In this document: in pieces, positions 1 through 11,814 of the stretch
Layout: each line of letters begins with the position of its first letter
Position numbering within the stretch: the stretch's first letter is position 1
NCBI RefSeq assembly: GCF_024679245.1
Contig: NC_090173.1
Coordinates: 51,907,018 to 51,971,017 of the forward strand
From: Pseudorasbora parva
Taxonomy: Eukaryota; Chordata; Actinopteri; Cypriniformes; Gobionidae
DNA length: 64,000 bases
Direction: 5' to 3'
Notes under the pieces: generated by a model
What the model was told of the DNA's origin: nothing
What the model saw: the letters and a program-made list of their open reading frames with translations, nothing else
Databases searched by the model: none
Made by a program: the position numbers and the translations under genes

Positions 1-1690
1 TTTAAGAGACTCCTCTGTCATTTACTCGTTACCTGTATTAATGGCACCTGTTTGAGTTTGCTATCTTTATAAAAGGCACCTGTCCACAACCTCAAACAGT
101 CAGACTCCAAACTCCACTTTGGCCAAGACCAAAAAGCTGTCAAAGAACACCAGAAACAAAATTGTAGACCTTCACCAGGCTGGGAAGACTGAATCTGCAA
201 TAGGTAAGCAGGTAAGCAGCTTGGTGTGGAGAAATCAACTGTGGGAACAATTATTAGAAAATTGAAGACATACAAGACTTATAATCTCCCTCGATCTGGG
301 TCTCCACGCCAAGATCTAACCCTGTGATCTCAAGCAAAATATCTCAGAACCACAAGGGGGGACCTAGTGAAGGACCTGCAGAGAGCATTGACCAAATTAA
401 CAAAGGCTACCATCAGTAACACATTACGCCACCAGGGACCCTGCAATACCAGAAGTGTCCCTCTGCTTAAGCCAGTAGATGTATGGGCCCGCCTGAAGTT
501 AGCAAGAGAGAGTTAGCCTGGTTAAAACCAAACCATTCTGAGTAGTAACTGAGTTAAGGGTTTTGGCAAAATTTCATGCTTCGTAGACAAATCATTTCCA
601 ATGGGGCATCACCAACAGACGATGACATATACAGAGCGATGGAGAAACATCTGAGACTTGGACAGCAATTGTTTGTGATTTTGTGGAAGATGTTGCAATA
701 CTTCTGACAACTTTTGCTGTTGTCGTAAAATAAATATGATAATCAACATTTTTGCAAAATTTGGAAAACCTAAGCATCTCAGACTGACTGAAGCATCTCG
801 GATTGACGGTTGAACAGAAAACATCAATCTGATCTCATTTGCCCCTGCTGTAAGGCATTTTTATTGCGATTAGAACACGTTTTGCAATATTTTGAAAATA
901 AAATAATATTGAATTTTGTCTTTGGAGAATTGTCTCACAAACTTTATTAAAATTCAGTCATTTCAGATGTGTTAGAACTTTTTCAGACTTGAGCATATTT
1001 AAGCTGGTTATTTTTGACCAGTGAGTTATAAATGAAACCCCAATAGAACTTTTGGTAAAAACTCAACTTGTCGTGTTTGGAGGAGAAAGAATGCTGAGTT
1101 GCACCATACCTACAGTGAAGCATGGGGGTGGAAACATCATGCTTTGGGGCTGTTTTTCTGCAAAGGGATCAGGATGACTGATCACTGTAAAGGAAAGAAT
1201 GAATGGGGCCATGTATTGTGAGATTTTGAGTAAAAACCTTCTTCCATCCACAAGGGCATTGAAAATAAAACGTGGCTGGGTCTTTCAGAATTACAATGAT
1301 CCCAAACACACCGCCCGGGCAATGAAGGAGTGGCTTTGTAAGAAACATTTCACGGTCCTGGAGTCTCCAGATCTAAACCCCATAGAAAATCTTTGGAGGG
1401 AGTTGAAAATCCTTGTTGCCCAGCGACAGCACCAAAACATCACTGCTCTAGAGGAGATCTGGATGGAGGAATGGGCCAAACTACCAGCAACAGTGTGTAA
1501 AAACCTTGTGGAGACTTACAGACAAAGTTTGACTCTGTCATTGCCAACAAAGGGTATATAACAAAGTATTGAGATTAACTTTTGTTATTGGCCAAATAAT
1601 TATTTTCCACCAAAATTTGCAAATAAAATCTTTTTAAGTTGGAGAACTTGCACAATTGGTGGCTGACTAAATACTTTTGCCCCACTGTAT
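1..1690 (+). mobile_element. Degenerate Tc1/mariner copy, 5' end outside the window or lost
   Basis: The stretch reads as a decayed Tc1-family element. Transposase-like sequence starts near 115 (helix-turn-helix part), is interrupted at about 512-1040 by unrelated sequence, and resumes to about 1560. The open piece at 1199-1561 keeps NDPKHT and [11 protein letters not shown], the region around the second and third catalytic residues of DD34E transposases. The aspartate expected before NDPKHT is tyrosine, so the enzyme would be dead. The 3' end reads TTTTGCCCCACTGTA followed by TA, as at a Tc1 end. It stops about 17 bases before the terminal exon of the receptor paralog. Confidence 0.85.
512..1040. 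mobile_element. Unclassified insertion inside the first Tc1 copy
   Basis: Tc1 similarity stops after the motif near 510 and resumes at about 1041 (AATAGAACTTTTGGT). The roughly 530-base intervening AT-rich sequence has no transposase homology that I recognise. I could not define its terminal repeats or target duplication. Confidence 0.45.
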
Positions 1691-1706
1691 ATATGAGATT
1701 ATGCAG

Positions 1707-1972
1707 GCCAAACAGTGTTTATCCAAAGCCATGCTTTGCTTTCTTCCCCTCCAGACTTGGTTAGAGATCAGAATAAAGTGCAGTCTTTTAGGCTCAACCA
1801 TCTGAAGCAGATCCTCACTGAGTGTCGAGCTGCAACTCAAGGAAACCAACAAGAGAAGACATGTCTGACCTGGACCAGAGTGGCAAGAATCACAGATAAC
1901 ATCTTCTTGGTTCTTTACATAATCACTGTTATTGTGTTTCTGTCTGTGCTTGGGTCGATTTGGATTCCATAG
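1707..1972 (+). CDS. Terminal exon of a 5-HT3-like Cys-loop receptor (paralog 1)
   Basis: This exon encodes the end of the intracellular loop and the fourth membrane helix of a pentameric ligand-gated channel. It aligns with the last exon of the complete copy at 62250-62500: both carry LKQILTECRAATQ, a WxRVARI segment and the hydrophobic stretch ITVIVFLSVLG, ending at TAG 1970-1972. The acceptor is uncertain: AG at 1706 or 1715 both keep the same phase as the paralog. The Tc1 copy ends only about 17 bases upstream, so the normal branch point and pyrimidine tract may have been displaced. The earlier exons lie left of the window, so I cannot tell whether this copy is functional. Confidence 0.75.
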
Positions 1973-2316
1973 TGATGTCTAATATAGACGAGGTACAATA
2001 CAATACTAACTTTTAGTCAAAGTTAATGTTTAGATTATATAGTTTAACACACAATAATTCATGGGCAAAACATGAAGATGGAGATAGAGGTTAAAATACT
2101 ACACTAGAAAAAAGTAATTTTTTCAATTATTTCTTCCCTTAAAGGGTTGGGTGATTATGATTTAACTTTTTTAACTTTAGTTAGTGTGTAATGTTGCTGT
2201 TAGAGCTTACGATGTTACGATGCTCAAAGTTCAAAGCAAAGGGAGATATTTTCTTTTTAAGAAATCATTTTATAAATATAACAACAAACAGCTGATCTGA
2301 ATTTGACACCACACCA
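1973..2316. other. Intergenic, AT-rich; short MITE-like fragment
   Basis: No gene is seen. Around 2150-2215 there is a stretch (AACTTTAGTTAGTGTGTAAT and flanks) that recurs at about 5245-5305, so it is part of a dispersed repeat. Confidence 0.5.
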
Positions 2317-3260
2317 GGGGCCTGTACCATGATGGTAGTTTAACAAACTCAGGGTTACAGGATTAGTTTTGAGTTGACAAAACCAAACCAATCTATTCTG
2401 GCTTTGTTGGTCCCATGATGCTGATCATCAGCTCGCTCTGTCAAGTCAGGCTTTGATCCTGAGTTCAGGAGTTTAGCTGTGACATCAGCAGTGAACAGCC
2501 AATCACACGCTGTGGATCAGCGAAACTGAGATTCATTTCTCTCTTCTGCAGATTATTACATGATTGAAAAATATTAAGAATTAAAAAAAAAAAATTACAC
2601 AGCAAGAAGAAAAGAGCTGTCTATGAAAAAGGACAACTAAAGAAACAATATTATATGTCAATACAAGTTAGTTTAGTTGATAAAAAAGTTATGAAGTTAG
2701 TTTAGTTGATAAAGAAAATTGAACATTTAAGCTCAGTAAACTTCTTTTTTTAAATAGCTTTATTTATTGATTTTAATCATATTTGTATGACTTTATGTAG
2801 GCTATTTATATTAATTTTAACAAAGTGCCTATTAATGATTGATTAACTAAAATGATAAATGTGTAATTAAGTAAGGGTATAATAATTACATAAATTATAT
2901 CTAAATCATTAAAAATTATTATTTTTATAAATAAGCATGGGTAAAAGCCAGACGCTTTAGTCTTTAAAAACATTTGCTATGTAGTGACCTTTAATTTGAA
3001 GTAGAAACAGGGGGAGTGACTTTATTGCATCAGAGGTGTGTCAATTTACTCACAGCTGATTGGCCCAATTTCAGATTGAGATCTCTTATCCAGAACATAA
3101 CCTGCCCTGGAGCAGGTTAGCCGTGGAGTGTAAGTTACTATGGCGATGAACACAGCTAAAAGCCAAACCACTTTAATGGTACCTAAAACCCAGGATTAGC
3201 ACAAACTAAGCTTAAACTTATCTGGATAACCTGCTAAACCAGCTTCATGGTACAGGCCCC
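2317..3260. mobile_element. Non-autonomous DNA transposon with 16-bp terminal inverted repeats
   Basis: The left end GGGGCCTGTACCATGA is matched by its inverted form ending at 3260 (TCATGGTACAGGCCCC). The 0.94-kb interior is AT-rich with no coding potential. No clear target duplication was found, so the superfamily is left open. Confidence 0.7.
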
Positions 3261-3471
3261 TGACCTGATGGATTCCCATCCTAAACATAGTTAAAGTTTC
3301 AAAATGTTGGACGTTTGATGGAGTATTTTTGTTTTAAAAATACTTCTACCAAATCATACCAAAGAAGTGTGTTTTTGACAGAGCGGTCCCAGCGATAAAG
3401 GTTCGGTCCTGCTTTGGAAGCAGGCGGTGAGTAAAACTGCTTCAAATGTCTGTGCTGTTGGCTATCGTCGC

Positions 3472-3982
3472 TAGCCTGACAAGCCAGAACCACATCAAGA
3501 TGTTTGATCTGGAAACTCACCAAAGACAGGGCTCAATCCGAGGGGCGGGATAAACGGTTGTCTTTCAAACTCCCTCTGCACGCGATAGGATAGCGCTACA
3601 ACCAACCAGAGCAATGAAGGTGAAGCAGAGCTTGTTGATAGATTAAACATTCGCCGTATCCATTCGGCTAAACTCCGAACACATCTTTTCTTTTTAAGAA
3701 TGACTTCAGTGCCGTTCTTTTCTTAAAAGAACAAAAGTTTGACTCCAAGTCTTCCAGAGTCGCGGTCAGAGCTGATTCGAAAGACCGCCCGTTTCTGTGT
3801 TTACTAGAAGCACGCAAACGCAACTCGGCCGTCGTAATTATGGGCCCGCCTACCGACTCTATACACGATGTGATTGGCCCGGCAAGAGTTAGGCGAATAC
3901 AGCTCAGAAGGGTATTGAGAGTTGCTAGAAGACTAGAAGATTAAATTTGCTGCCGCTAGGGTGCGTCTAGTATTCTAGGCTA
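3472..3982. mobile_element. TAGCCTGACAAG-family MITE, copy 1
   Basis: It starts TAGCCTGACAAGCCAGA and ends near TATTCTAGGCTA, with short imperfect terminal inverted repeats. The left 250 bases recur at 7014-7330, and the terminal 47 bases recur inverted at 10436-10482. No ORF of note. Confidence 0.65.
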
Positions 3983-5242
3983 TATCGTCGCGTGAGTAAA
4001 CATCAGTAAACGACACGATCGTGTATAACGTTAGCTAATTTATCAATGGAGCATGCGATCTATGGTGTGTGTTTAAATACATTTGTTTAGCTGACCACTA
4101 TAGGTGTCAGTTTGTTTATTGTAAAACCACCCAAACATAAACCTAGCGTTCTCACAAAGCGTGCTTCGTCATTCAAATGCGCTAACGGTTACTCCATTGT
4201 TGTTCTATGTATAACGTTACACTAGTCTGACGTGCAAAACCGATTTGCTTGCTACTGCTAAGGTTTAGTCGCATACAATAGTCCATAAACCGAATCATGT
4301 CCTCATAAACTGCGAGTAAACACACACAAATGTTGACAGGCCACTAAATACAGTCCATACCACAGAGACGGACGTCCAGCTGTTGCTGCTTCTCCTGTTC
4401 AATTTATTTCAGCCTCCGGATCTGATTCTGGATCATATCTGTATTAGTTGAATCTGTTAGTTGATAGCCATGGTTTATTAGAGTAATGTTTTCTTCTCCA
4501 CGCTTGAGGACGTCACCACTTTGTGCGCGCTCGTCATTCTTTATCTCCGCCCACACGATACGCCTCCAGGCGCTCGTTTTTTTTCCCGAAAGACTCGGTA
4601 CAGCCTATATTTCTATGATAAATATAATAACACTAAAGACTTTTCGGAGATATGAAGAATGCAGTGATTCACCCCCCCCCCCCCCCCCCCACCCTAATAG
4701 GTTAAATGAGGGAAAGCACTACAATCCAATAATTGGAAATTACATAAATAAATAAATAAATAAATAAATAATACTACTAATAAATAAAACAACTGATGCA
4801 AAACTATAAAATGTATAACTGTATAGAGTGACAGGGCCATGCACATTATGGATTTTTAATTGATAAAAAGTAAAGTTATATATTGTTGATAATATTTTTA
4901 GTGATTGCATTATTTATCACTGTACACCATAGGACTACTATACCAATTAAATGAAATCCATCTAACCATGTATTAAAACCCCTTTACACTGCAATTACAG
5001 TTGCTTAAATAATGTAATACATGTAATAAAAGAATGTAAAGAAGCAAGTGTGACTTTATGAATGGGTAATTCAATCATTGACTCACCTGATTTGATAACA
5101 TACGGTGAATTATTCAAGAATGACATTTCTGCTTTGCTTTGTTTGTAACTATTTTTATTGGCAAAATGTTGCATACAATTTTGTGTCTAAAAATGATCAA
5201 ATCATATAATCTTATTTTTTATTGAACTGTTGAATTTTAAAT
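3983..5242. other. Non-coding intergenic stretch
   Basis: No gene recognised. It contains a poly-C run of about 20 bases near 4671-4690 and a short (AAAT)n tract around 4743-4771. The ORF at 4486-4755 spans the poly-C run and looks spurious. Confidence 0.5.
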
Positions 5243-6690
5243 TTAAAAGGGTGGTTGCATGATTTGACTTTTTTAACTTTAGTTAGTGTGTAATGTTGCT
5301 GCTTGAGCATAAACAGTATCTGCAAAGTTACAGCACTGAAAGTTCAATGCAAACTGAGATATTGTCTTGTAAAGTTATGGCAGTTTATTGCCTACAAAAC
5401 CAGCCGGTTTGGACTACAACAAGCTTCTTTTCTGGGTTGGTGACATCATGAACCCTTGCTATTAATAGAAACACTGCCCCCGCGAACACGCAACAAAGTG
5501 GGCAAGGCCACATCGCAGTCATCACGGAAGAGAGAGCTGTTGCAGGAGGCTAGAGTGTTGCAGACATGCCATCAAAACAAAGTTATTTTCACCCCAAGTG
5601 CACAACTTCTGTGTTTGGCCTTCCTCAGGACGCTGGGCTTCGGGAGCTATGGTTACAAATTTTGTTTAATTCAGTTCCTGCTGATTACAATGCAAGTTTA
5701 GCTGTCTGTGCTGCACATTTCAACCAAGACAGCTTCAAGAATCTTCACAAGTTTAATACTGGATTTGCTCAAAGGCTCATACTAAAGGACGAAGCAGTTT
5801 CCACATTAAAGGCAGAAGCTGTTGTTTGTTGGCCTAAATCTATAGTCTGTTAAATGTGTAGTTTCTGTCTGTGTTTTGGTTGCATCAAGACCAACACGGT
5901 TTGGCTACGCTAGGCAGTTAACTAAATTGTTTCATACTTCTCCACGGCTACAAACGCCAACAAACTTATTTGTAATCACACCGCGAACATCGTTTATTTA
6001 TATAAAATGTATTATATAAACGAATATGTTGTTCATGCTACAAATAAAACAATACCTTTACAAACAAGCTATTACTCAGTCGTCTATTCGAATACAGTAA
6101 AACTTTAACCAGTGTATGAAATTCCTGAAATACGAAAATACTTACCATTCACTAACGTCCATTAAAAGCCTTGTGTGCTGAGGTTCTGCTTGACTCTCAC
6201 CCCAGCTATCTGGGTCTGATTCAGGCACAAATTAGTATGACAATATTGACGCCATTATTTACACCGCAGATGTGACTTCTTTAATGGTAAGGGCCGTGCT
6301 TGGCACCTCAGCCAATAAAAATACATCAAACTACATTTGGCCATCTAACCAATCTAAGACCATTGATTTTCAGAGGGATGGGCTTCATAGAAGCAGGAAG
6401 CAAACGAGCAGTTCAAAGGACAGAGGAGACAGAGGTGTGGAAAAAAGGGAATATATAAAGAAAATACAGCGTAAAAAGTGACCCAATTCCGATGTTTTCC
6501 TCTCATGTGGCACAGATCGGATATGACATGCGAACGTGTAAGCAGTAAAAAACGCATGAATTCCGATATCCTCAGATCGGATTCAGGCCTCACTCAATGT
6601 ACTCTGTAAATGCAAATATCGGATAGGGGTCGCATTTGAAAAGATGATGTAAGCGGGTCGTCAAAAAAACCTGCAGTGTAAATGCAGCCT
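5243..6690. mobile_element. Repeat-derived block around the THAP-like ORF
   Basis: The left part (about 5245-5305) shares sequence with 2150-2215. The right end near 6660-6690 (CTGCAGTGTAAATGCAGCCT) looks like a DNA-transposon terminus common in fish genomes. The exact ends and target duplication were not resolved, so this may be two abutting elements. Confidence 0.4.
5566..5853 (+). CDS. THAP-like zinc-finger domain ORF, probably transposon-derived
   Basis: The 95-residue ORF starts MPSKQSYFHPKC and continues with FGLPQDAGLRELWLQIL, a later VCAAHFNQDSF, and LKDEAVSTL. The order Cys...Cys/His with a VC-x2-HF-x3-SF core, followed by a basic LKxxAV segment, is typical of THAP DNA-binding domains. 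Such domains occur in P-element-type transposases and in many fish transposon-associated proteins. The AVPxx-box position reads AVST, and the N-terminal cysteine pair is incomplete compared with a canonical C2CH finger. It stops just after the domain, so only the DNA-binding part is present. There is no neighbouring catalytic domain. It may be a relic or a domain exon. Confidence 0.5.
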   Translation: MPSKQSYFHPKCTTSVFGLPQDAGLRELWLQILFNSVPADYNASLAVCAAHFNQDSFKNLHKFNTGFAQRLILKDEAVSTLKAEAVVCWPKSIVC

Positions 6691-7013
6691 TAGTTGGTAA
6701 GTTTGCCTCTTGACTTCTGAGATCAGTTGGTGTAACAGTGATTATCAAAATACATTACAAAATACAAAGATTCTCAGATGATAATTCTTGACTCAATAAA
6801 AAACTTAAATCTAATTATTAGAGTTTATTCAACAACACTTTCTTTCCATAGATCAAACATTATGAAAACCAAACAAATCTTTAGCTAAACACAGAGACAT
6901 GAATCTCAACAATGGTGGCATGCTGCAGTGAATTCTGGGAGCCACTATATTATGCAACTGTGTGTGGATCTAGTGATGATCTTGTGGTGGTTCCAATATG
7001 AACACAGATCAGT

Positions 7014-7330
7014 TAGCCTGACAAGCCAGACCCACATCAAGATGTTTGGTCTGGAAACTCACCATAGACAGGGCTCAATCCGAGGGGCGGGATAAACGGT
7101 TGTCTTTCAAACTCCCTCTGCACGCGATAGGATAGCGCTACACCAACCAGAGCAACGAAGGTGAAACAGAGCTTGTTGATAGATTAAACATTCACCGTAT
7201 CCATTCGGCTAAACTCCGAACACATCTTTTCTTTTTAAGAATGACTTCAGTGCCGTTCTTTGTTCTTTTCTCAGAGAAAAGCTTAACTCCCAAGTCTTCC
7301 AGAGTTGCGGTCAAAGCTGATTACGGCTAA
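7014..7330. mobile_element. TAGCCTGACAAG-family MITE, copy 2 (left part only)
   Basis: Matches 3472-3770 almost base for base, then diverges near 7325. An inverted copy of the same terminus lies at 10436-10482, so the two ends may bracket a larger composite. Confidence 0.6.
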
Positions 7331-7360
7331 ACCTCATAGAAAATGCTGCAGTTTTACATA

Positions 7361-8134
7361 CACAGCAAAAACTCCAGTGTTAAATTAACTCTCCTCAGAG
7401 TTTATTTGGCTCCACACTCAAGAGTGTTAAAAGTAACTCTGAAGAAGTGTTAAAGGTAATGAGATAATTAAGAGATTAATTAAGTGATGATTGACCATTA
7501 GTGATGACACCTGATGATAACAAGCAGAATCACTGAAGGACAGAGTCACCATTTTTAAGTCACCATTATGGAGATCAGTGTTTGCTTTAGTTGGGCTCTT
7601 GACTCTTGGCTTCTTACCATTATTTATTTTTTTCTTGCTGCTTTAACTGTGTGTTTGGAAAATACATTTTGGCAAAGAAAGCACAGAGAAAATATGTTCT
7701 GGAGTTAGTGATGTTTTGATAAACATAATCATCATTTAGTGACTGAATAAACTAATATCATTCTGAGACAAATTTTTAACTATATGGGGCATGTGTTGAT
7801 TTTACATTATTGATTACAACAGCTATGTGAAGTTAATAGGGTGAGATTTTGCACACAAAAAAATTCAAACAACTTTGTTGCATTAGACACCCACAGACAT
7901 CAAGAAGTCAAGAGCCCAACTAAAGCAAACACTGATCTCCAAAATGGTGACTCTGTCCTTCAGTGATTCTGCTTGTTATCATCAGGTGTCTTCACTAATG
8001 GCCAATCATCACTTAATTAATCTCTTAATTATCTCATTACCTTTAACACTTCTTCAGAGTTACTTTTAACACTCTTGAGTGTGGAGCCAAATAAACTCTG
8101 AGGAGAGTTAATTTAACACTGGAGTTTTTGCTGT
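7361..8134. mobile_element. Hairpin MITE, full copy (CACAGCAAAAACTCCAGTG family)
   Basis: Left arm 7361-7605 and right arm 7893-8134 are near-perfect inverted repeats. Each carries tandem variants of GTTAAATTAACT and a hormone-response-like AGAGTTTA motif. The loop of about 290 bases is AT-rich and non-coding. Related copies or half copies occur at 8440-8795, 38866-43604 (split), 44145-44445, 55705-57366 and 62810-63085. Confidence 0.8.
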
Positions 8135-8439
8135 CTACCTGTCTTGCATGCAAATAGCTGTGTTAGTGTGGACAAGGCCTAAACTTCATGACATTTACCT
8201 TTATTTAAAAAGGACTTTATTCAGTGTCTTGATGGCTGTAATTTCAAGGAGATTTAGCATCTTTATCAAAAAATGGAAATCATTGTTAAATGTTATATAT
8301 AAAACCATGACAGTTGCCTTTATTTTAAGGAAAAAATACCAGTAAAGAGCCTAACTAATGTAAACACTCATCACCATTAGGGTGACTACATATGAAATAC
8401 ATTAGAGTTAAACCTCTGTTAATTCTCAATAAGAGCTTC

Positions 8440-8795
8440 TGTAGACGGCTGACAGAAATAAAGTCATTCTGGTTAGTAATGTGTGAAGCTGGTAATGCTG
8501 TTTGTGGAATTGTTTAATCCTCCTCTGCTGAGATCTTCAGAGATGTAATGTCTTCTTTTATCATCAGTTGATTTCATCTAAAGCTGTGGCTGAAGTCAGT
8601 TGTAGTTCTTGTGTTTCTCTTTCCTTCAGTGATTCTGCTCATTATCATCAGGTAACAGCTTATTAACAGCAGGTGTGCATCATTAATGCTCAATTATCTC
8701 ATTAACTTCAACACTGATTCTGTGTTACCTTTAACACTCTGAGTGTGGACTCATATAAACACCAGCAGTGTTCATTTAACACTGAGGATTTTGAA
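8440..8795. mobile_element. Hairpin MITE family, right arm only
   Basis: Shares the segments TAATGTGTGAAGCTGGTAAT and AAGCTGTGGCTGAAGTCAGT with the copies at 44145-44445 and 57060-57200, and ends in the family terminus at about 8794. Confidence 0.65.
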
Positions 8796-9711
8796 ACAGA
8801 ATATGCTACCATTTCCTCATCCTCAGTACTGCAGGAGATAAACAAAATACTGTACATTTGACAATTTGCTATGAATGTGAACATTCAAGCCAAGAAGCCT
8901 CAGAGCTATTTTACACTCTTGTGAAATACAGATGAAAGAAAATTACTACTTTAGAAAAATTCAGACCTGCTTAGCAGCATAATATGTGGTTTTGCCAAAG
9001 GCATTTGACTGTTAAAAACATCTCATGAACAAGAAATCACTAAACACAGTATAACAATAAAAAAATAGCATTAAGTTGGTTAATTTACAAATGACATCAC
9101 ACAATTGAATCATTTTGACACTATTTTCACCATTGTTACATTTATTGGTCTATTCGAGTGTTATATATATTCGAGTAAATGGAAATGACCTGTTTATATT
9201 TTGTTGTAGTATTGTCCTGTTTAACACTGTGAAGCTGTTTTGAAACAATCATCATTGTAAAAGCGCTATTGATTGATATTTGACTTTCAGTTATGTTATT
9301 CAATTAGTAGTTTGTTTGATGCTGGCACAAGTAAAAACAATCTTGTTATTGCACTAGCATTAGCAAAGTTATTGCTCATTGAACACAGCAAAATTCTTCA
9401 TAATAATAATCAATAATAATCATAATACTTGCAGTTATTCACATCACAACCTAACCATAAGCTCTACTCTTCTGCACAATGGTAATGGTCAAAACTTCAA
9501 CAGAAATTCTTTCAAATGTCAAACATAAATGAACATTATACATTACCAGATGTTTCCCTTCACTCAAAAACACATTAAACAACACTTCATCTCAATATTA
9601 ATCTCCATTTCCAGCCATATGCCTTACACTGGTGTCTCTAAATAAAACGGCATAATTGAGCTAATTCTCTTAAAATAAACAAGTAATCTTATTTTCCTTA
9701 ATTTTATCAGC
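8796..9711. other. AT-rich non-coding stretch
   Basis: No ORF, RNA gene or repeat boundary recognised. Confidence 0.5.
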
Positions 9712-10403
9712 TTAAAGATGCACTATGCAACCTTTCGTCCACTAGAGGCCGCCTATTCAAAACAAAGGCGTAGATTGATGACGCCAAGTTTGAGTACAGC
9801 ATCTTGGGACATGTGGTCTTCACCTCACAGCCGGTGGAGAATAGGACTCGGGCAGAAATCACGTTCATGGATGTGATTATTAACGTTACTGTAGTGTGAA
9901 GAAGAGCAGGACCGAGTGTTGTGGGGCTGAGCATGGCCACTGGAGCGATTGTTACACAAACACACGGCTCGCGGTGTGGACTTTTATTATGACGGGACAC
10001 AGTCGCCGGGCGCCCGCACTTCCACTTTTTCTGGTTATGATTATAAGGTAAAGCAGCTCTGTTTATCATATTAGATACATTTAAGTGTGTTTAAAATGAC
10101 TTTATGACGTTACTCTGTGCATTCGCTCGGCGCTGCTGTGACATGTTCACACTACTAAGAGTAAAGTGCTTCTGCCAAATAAAACCGAGGGTAACGCAGA
10201 TGTGACGCAATTGACAGGCGACTCCCTCAAACGCTATGCTGAAACGTCCCAGGTCCTTGGTTAAAATAGCAATTTTCTCACAATTTACAAATAGTTTGAA
10301 ACATTTGGGATATTGTAAATACTCAACTGAACAAAATATATAACACAGGACTAGTGGTTTTTTTGATATTTTACTGCAAAAATACTACATAGTGCACTTT
10401 TAA
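9712..10403. mobile_element. TTAA-bounded MITE
   Basis: TTAA occurs at both ends (9712-9715 and 10400-10403). Next to it are inverted termini: AGATGCACTATG on the left and CATAGTGCACTT on the right. A TTAA duplication is used by piggyBac-like and Kolobok elements, so either is possible. The ORF at 9707-10069 (minus) lies wholly inside and is not taken as a gene. Confidence 0.65.
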
Positions 10404-10435
10404 CCAGTTCCTCAATTGAAGCCTCAAAACATTGT

Positions 10436-10482
10436 GAGTTTCCAGACCAAACATCTTGATGTGGGTCTGACTTGTCAGGCTA
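10436..10482. repeat. Inverted terminus of the TAGCCTGACAAG family
   Basis: Reverse complement of the first 47 bases of the copy at 7014, with a few changes. It is either a solo end or the right boundary of a 3.5-kb composite. Confidence 0.55.
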
Positions 10483-10651
10483 TAGATAATGATCAATTGA
10501 AATAAATGAGCCCCTTAATGTTGTTTAATTTGTTTTCTTCCAATGTTATATTAATTTAAAAGTAATAAAATAACACAAATTTGTTGTAAATGCAGCTATC
10601 ATTTTTTCCAATGCAAAACTCACAGATCAACACTGATGATCTAATTCTCAA

Positions 10652-10748
10652 TCACTCCTCAAGTGTTTTATCATTGAGTCTGCAGCGTTCTGGTCTGAAG
10701 ATCTTTCCTGAGACACTGAAGATTCTCTCAACAGATGAAGCTGCTATG
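10652..10748 (-). pseudogene. hAT transposase C-terminal dimerisation fragment
   Basis: Read on the minus strand, the stretch gives AASSVERIFSVSGKIFRPER followed by CRLNDKTLEE and a stop. This matches the conserved C-terminal block of hAT transposases (Ala-Ser-Ser-x2-ERxFS...RxRL pattern). Only about 31 codons remain; nothing upstream is recognisable. It is the only hAT coding trace seen in the window. Confidence 0.6.
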
Positions 10749-11739
10749 GCAAGATGGACATGAATTTCTTTGAATTTTTCTTGACTTTCAATTTTACTTC
10801 CTGTTTCAAATTAAATTTAAATTCAAGAATTGAATTGGAATTTAGGGATCATTCTTAATTCAACTCTGAATTGTGCACAAGCCTGACATAAAACCCTAAT
10901 GTACCTAACTGATTACAAAGAAAACTAAGAAGAAACTGAATGAAAATGAAATTATAGGTTAATAATAATACAAAATATCATACCATATAACATTATCAAT
11001 GTTGTTATTGTTATGGGTTTTATTTTGTAATGTCAATATTTCATAGCCATAAGAAGAAGTTTTCATCCCTCAATTATGTCCCTGAACCTAGATTATTTTT
11101 ATATCTTAAATAAAACTTAAACGTTTTTATTTTTGAGTGAACTATCCGTTTAAAGCCGCATTAAAGGCTCTACACTCACATGTGTTTGCCGGTAAACACA
11201 TGGACAATACCTTGAAATTTGATAATCTATCCATTGCAATCATGCATTGTTAATTATACAAGTTCTGCTGCTCTTGTTGTAAGCAAACAAACCTTTTGTC
11301 ATTTTGCCTCAGAGGGAACATATCTTTATTTAGTTGATATATTCAGTATATCACCAAACAACCAGGGCTATTGGAATTTGTTTGTTCATACAAAGCCATT
11401 CATAACGTTCATACATTGGTATTATCATGACAGCATCTTGAATAGTGTTGGTTTCCCTGAAGCAATGTGGGCTAAGGTGTCTTGCTCAAGGGCAAGATCT
11501 ACCTTCAACCTGAATCCTCAATCCACACGGTCACATATACAGTACAAGATCCATCACCACATGATGGAGACAGCTGTATGGAGGGTTTCTTTTTCTTTCT
11601 TATTTTTTTTGTTGTTTTCATAATTGTTATAGTCTTATTGAGATTATTATTGTTTTAGTAAGCACTTCCACAAAACATTTGCCTTTGTTCAAACACGTCC
11701 TTGGAGAATGTACTGCCCCCATGTGGTACACAGCATTGA
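10749..11739. other. Non-coding stretch
   Basis: No gene or defined repeat recognised. The ORF at 11219-11623 (134 codons) has no family signature that I can see and sits in AT-rich sequence, so it is not called. Confidence 0.45.
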
Positions 11740-11740
11740 A

Positions 11741-11811
<71 letters not shown>
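11740..11811. repeat. (AAT)n microsatellite
   Basis: About 24 uninterrupted trinucleotide repeats. Confidence 0.97.

Positions 11812-11814
<3 letters not shown>

Noticed and set aside
11219..11623. 134-codon ORF
   Set aside because: No recognisable family, AT-rich composition and no splice or promoter context.
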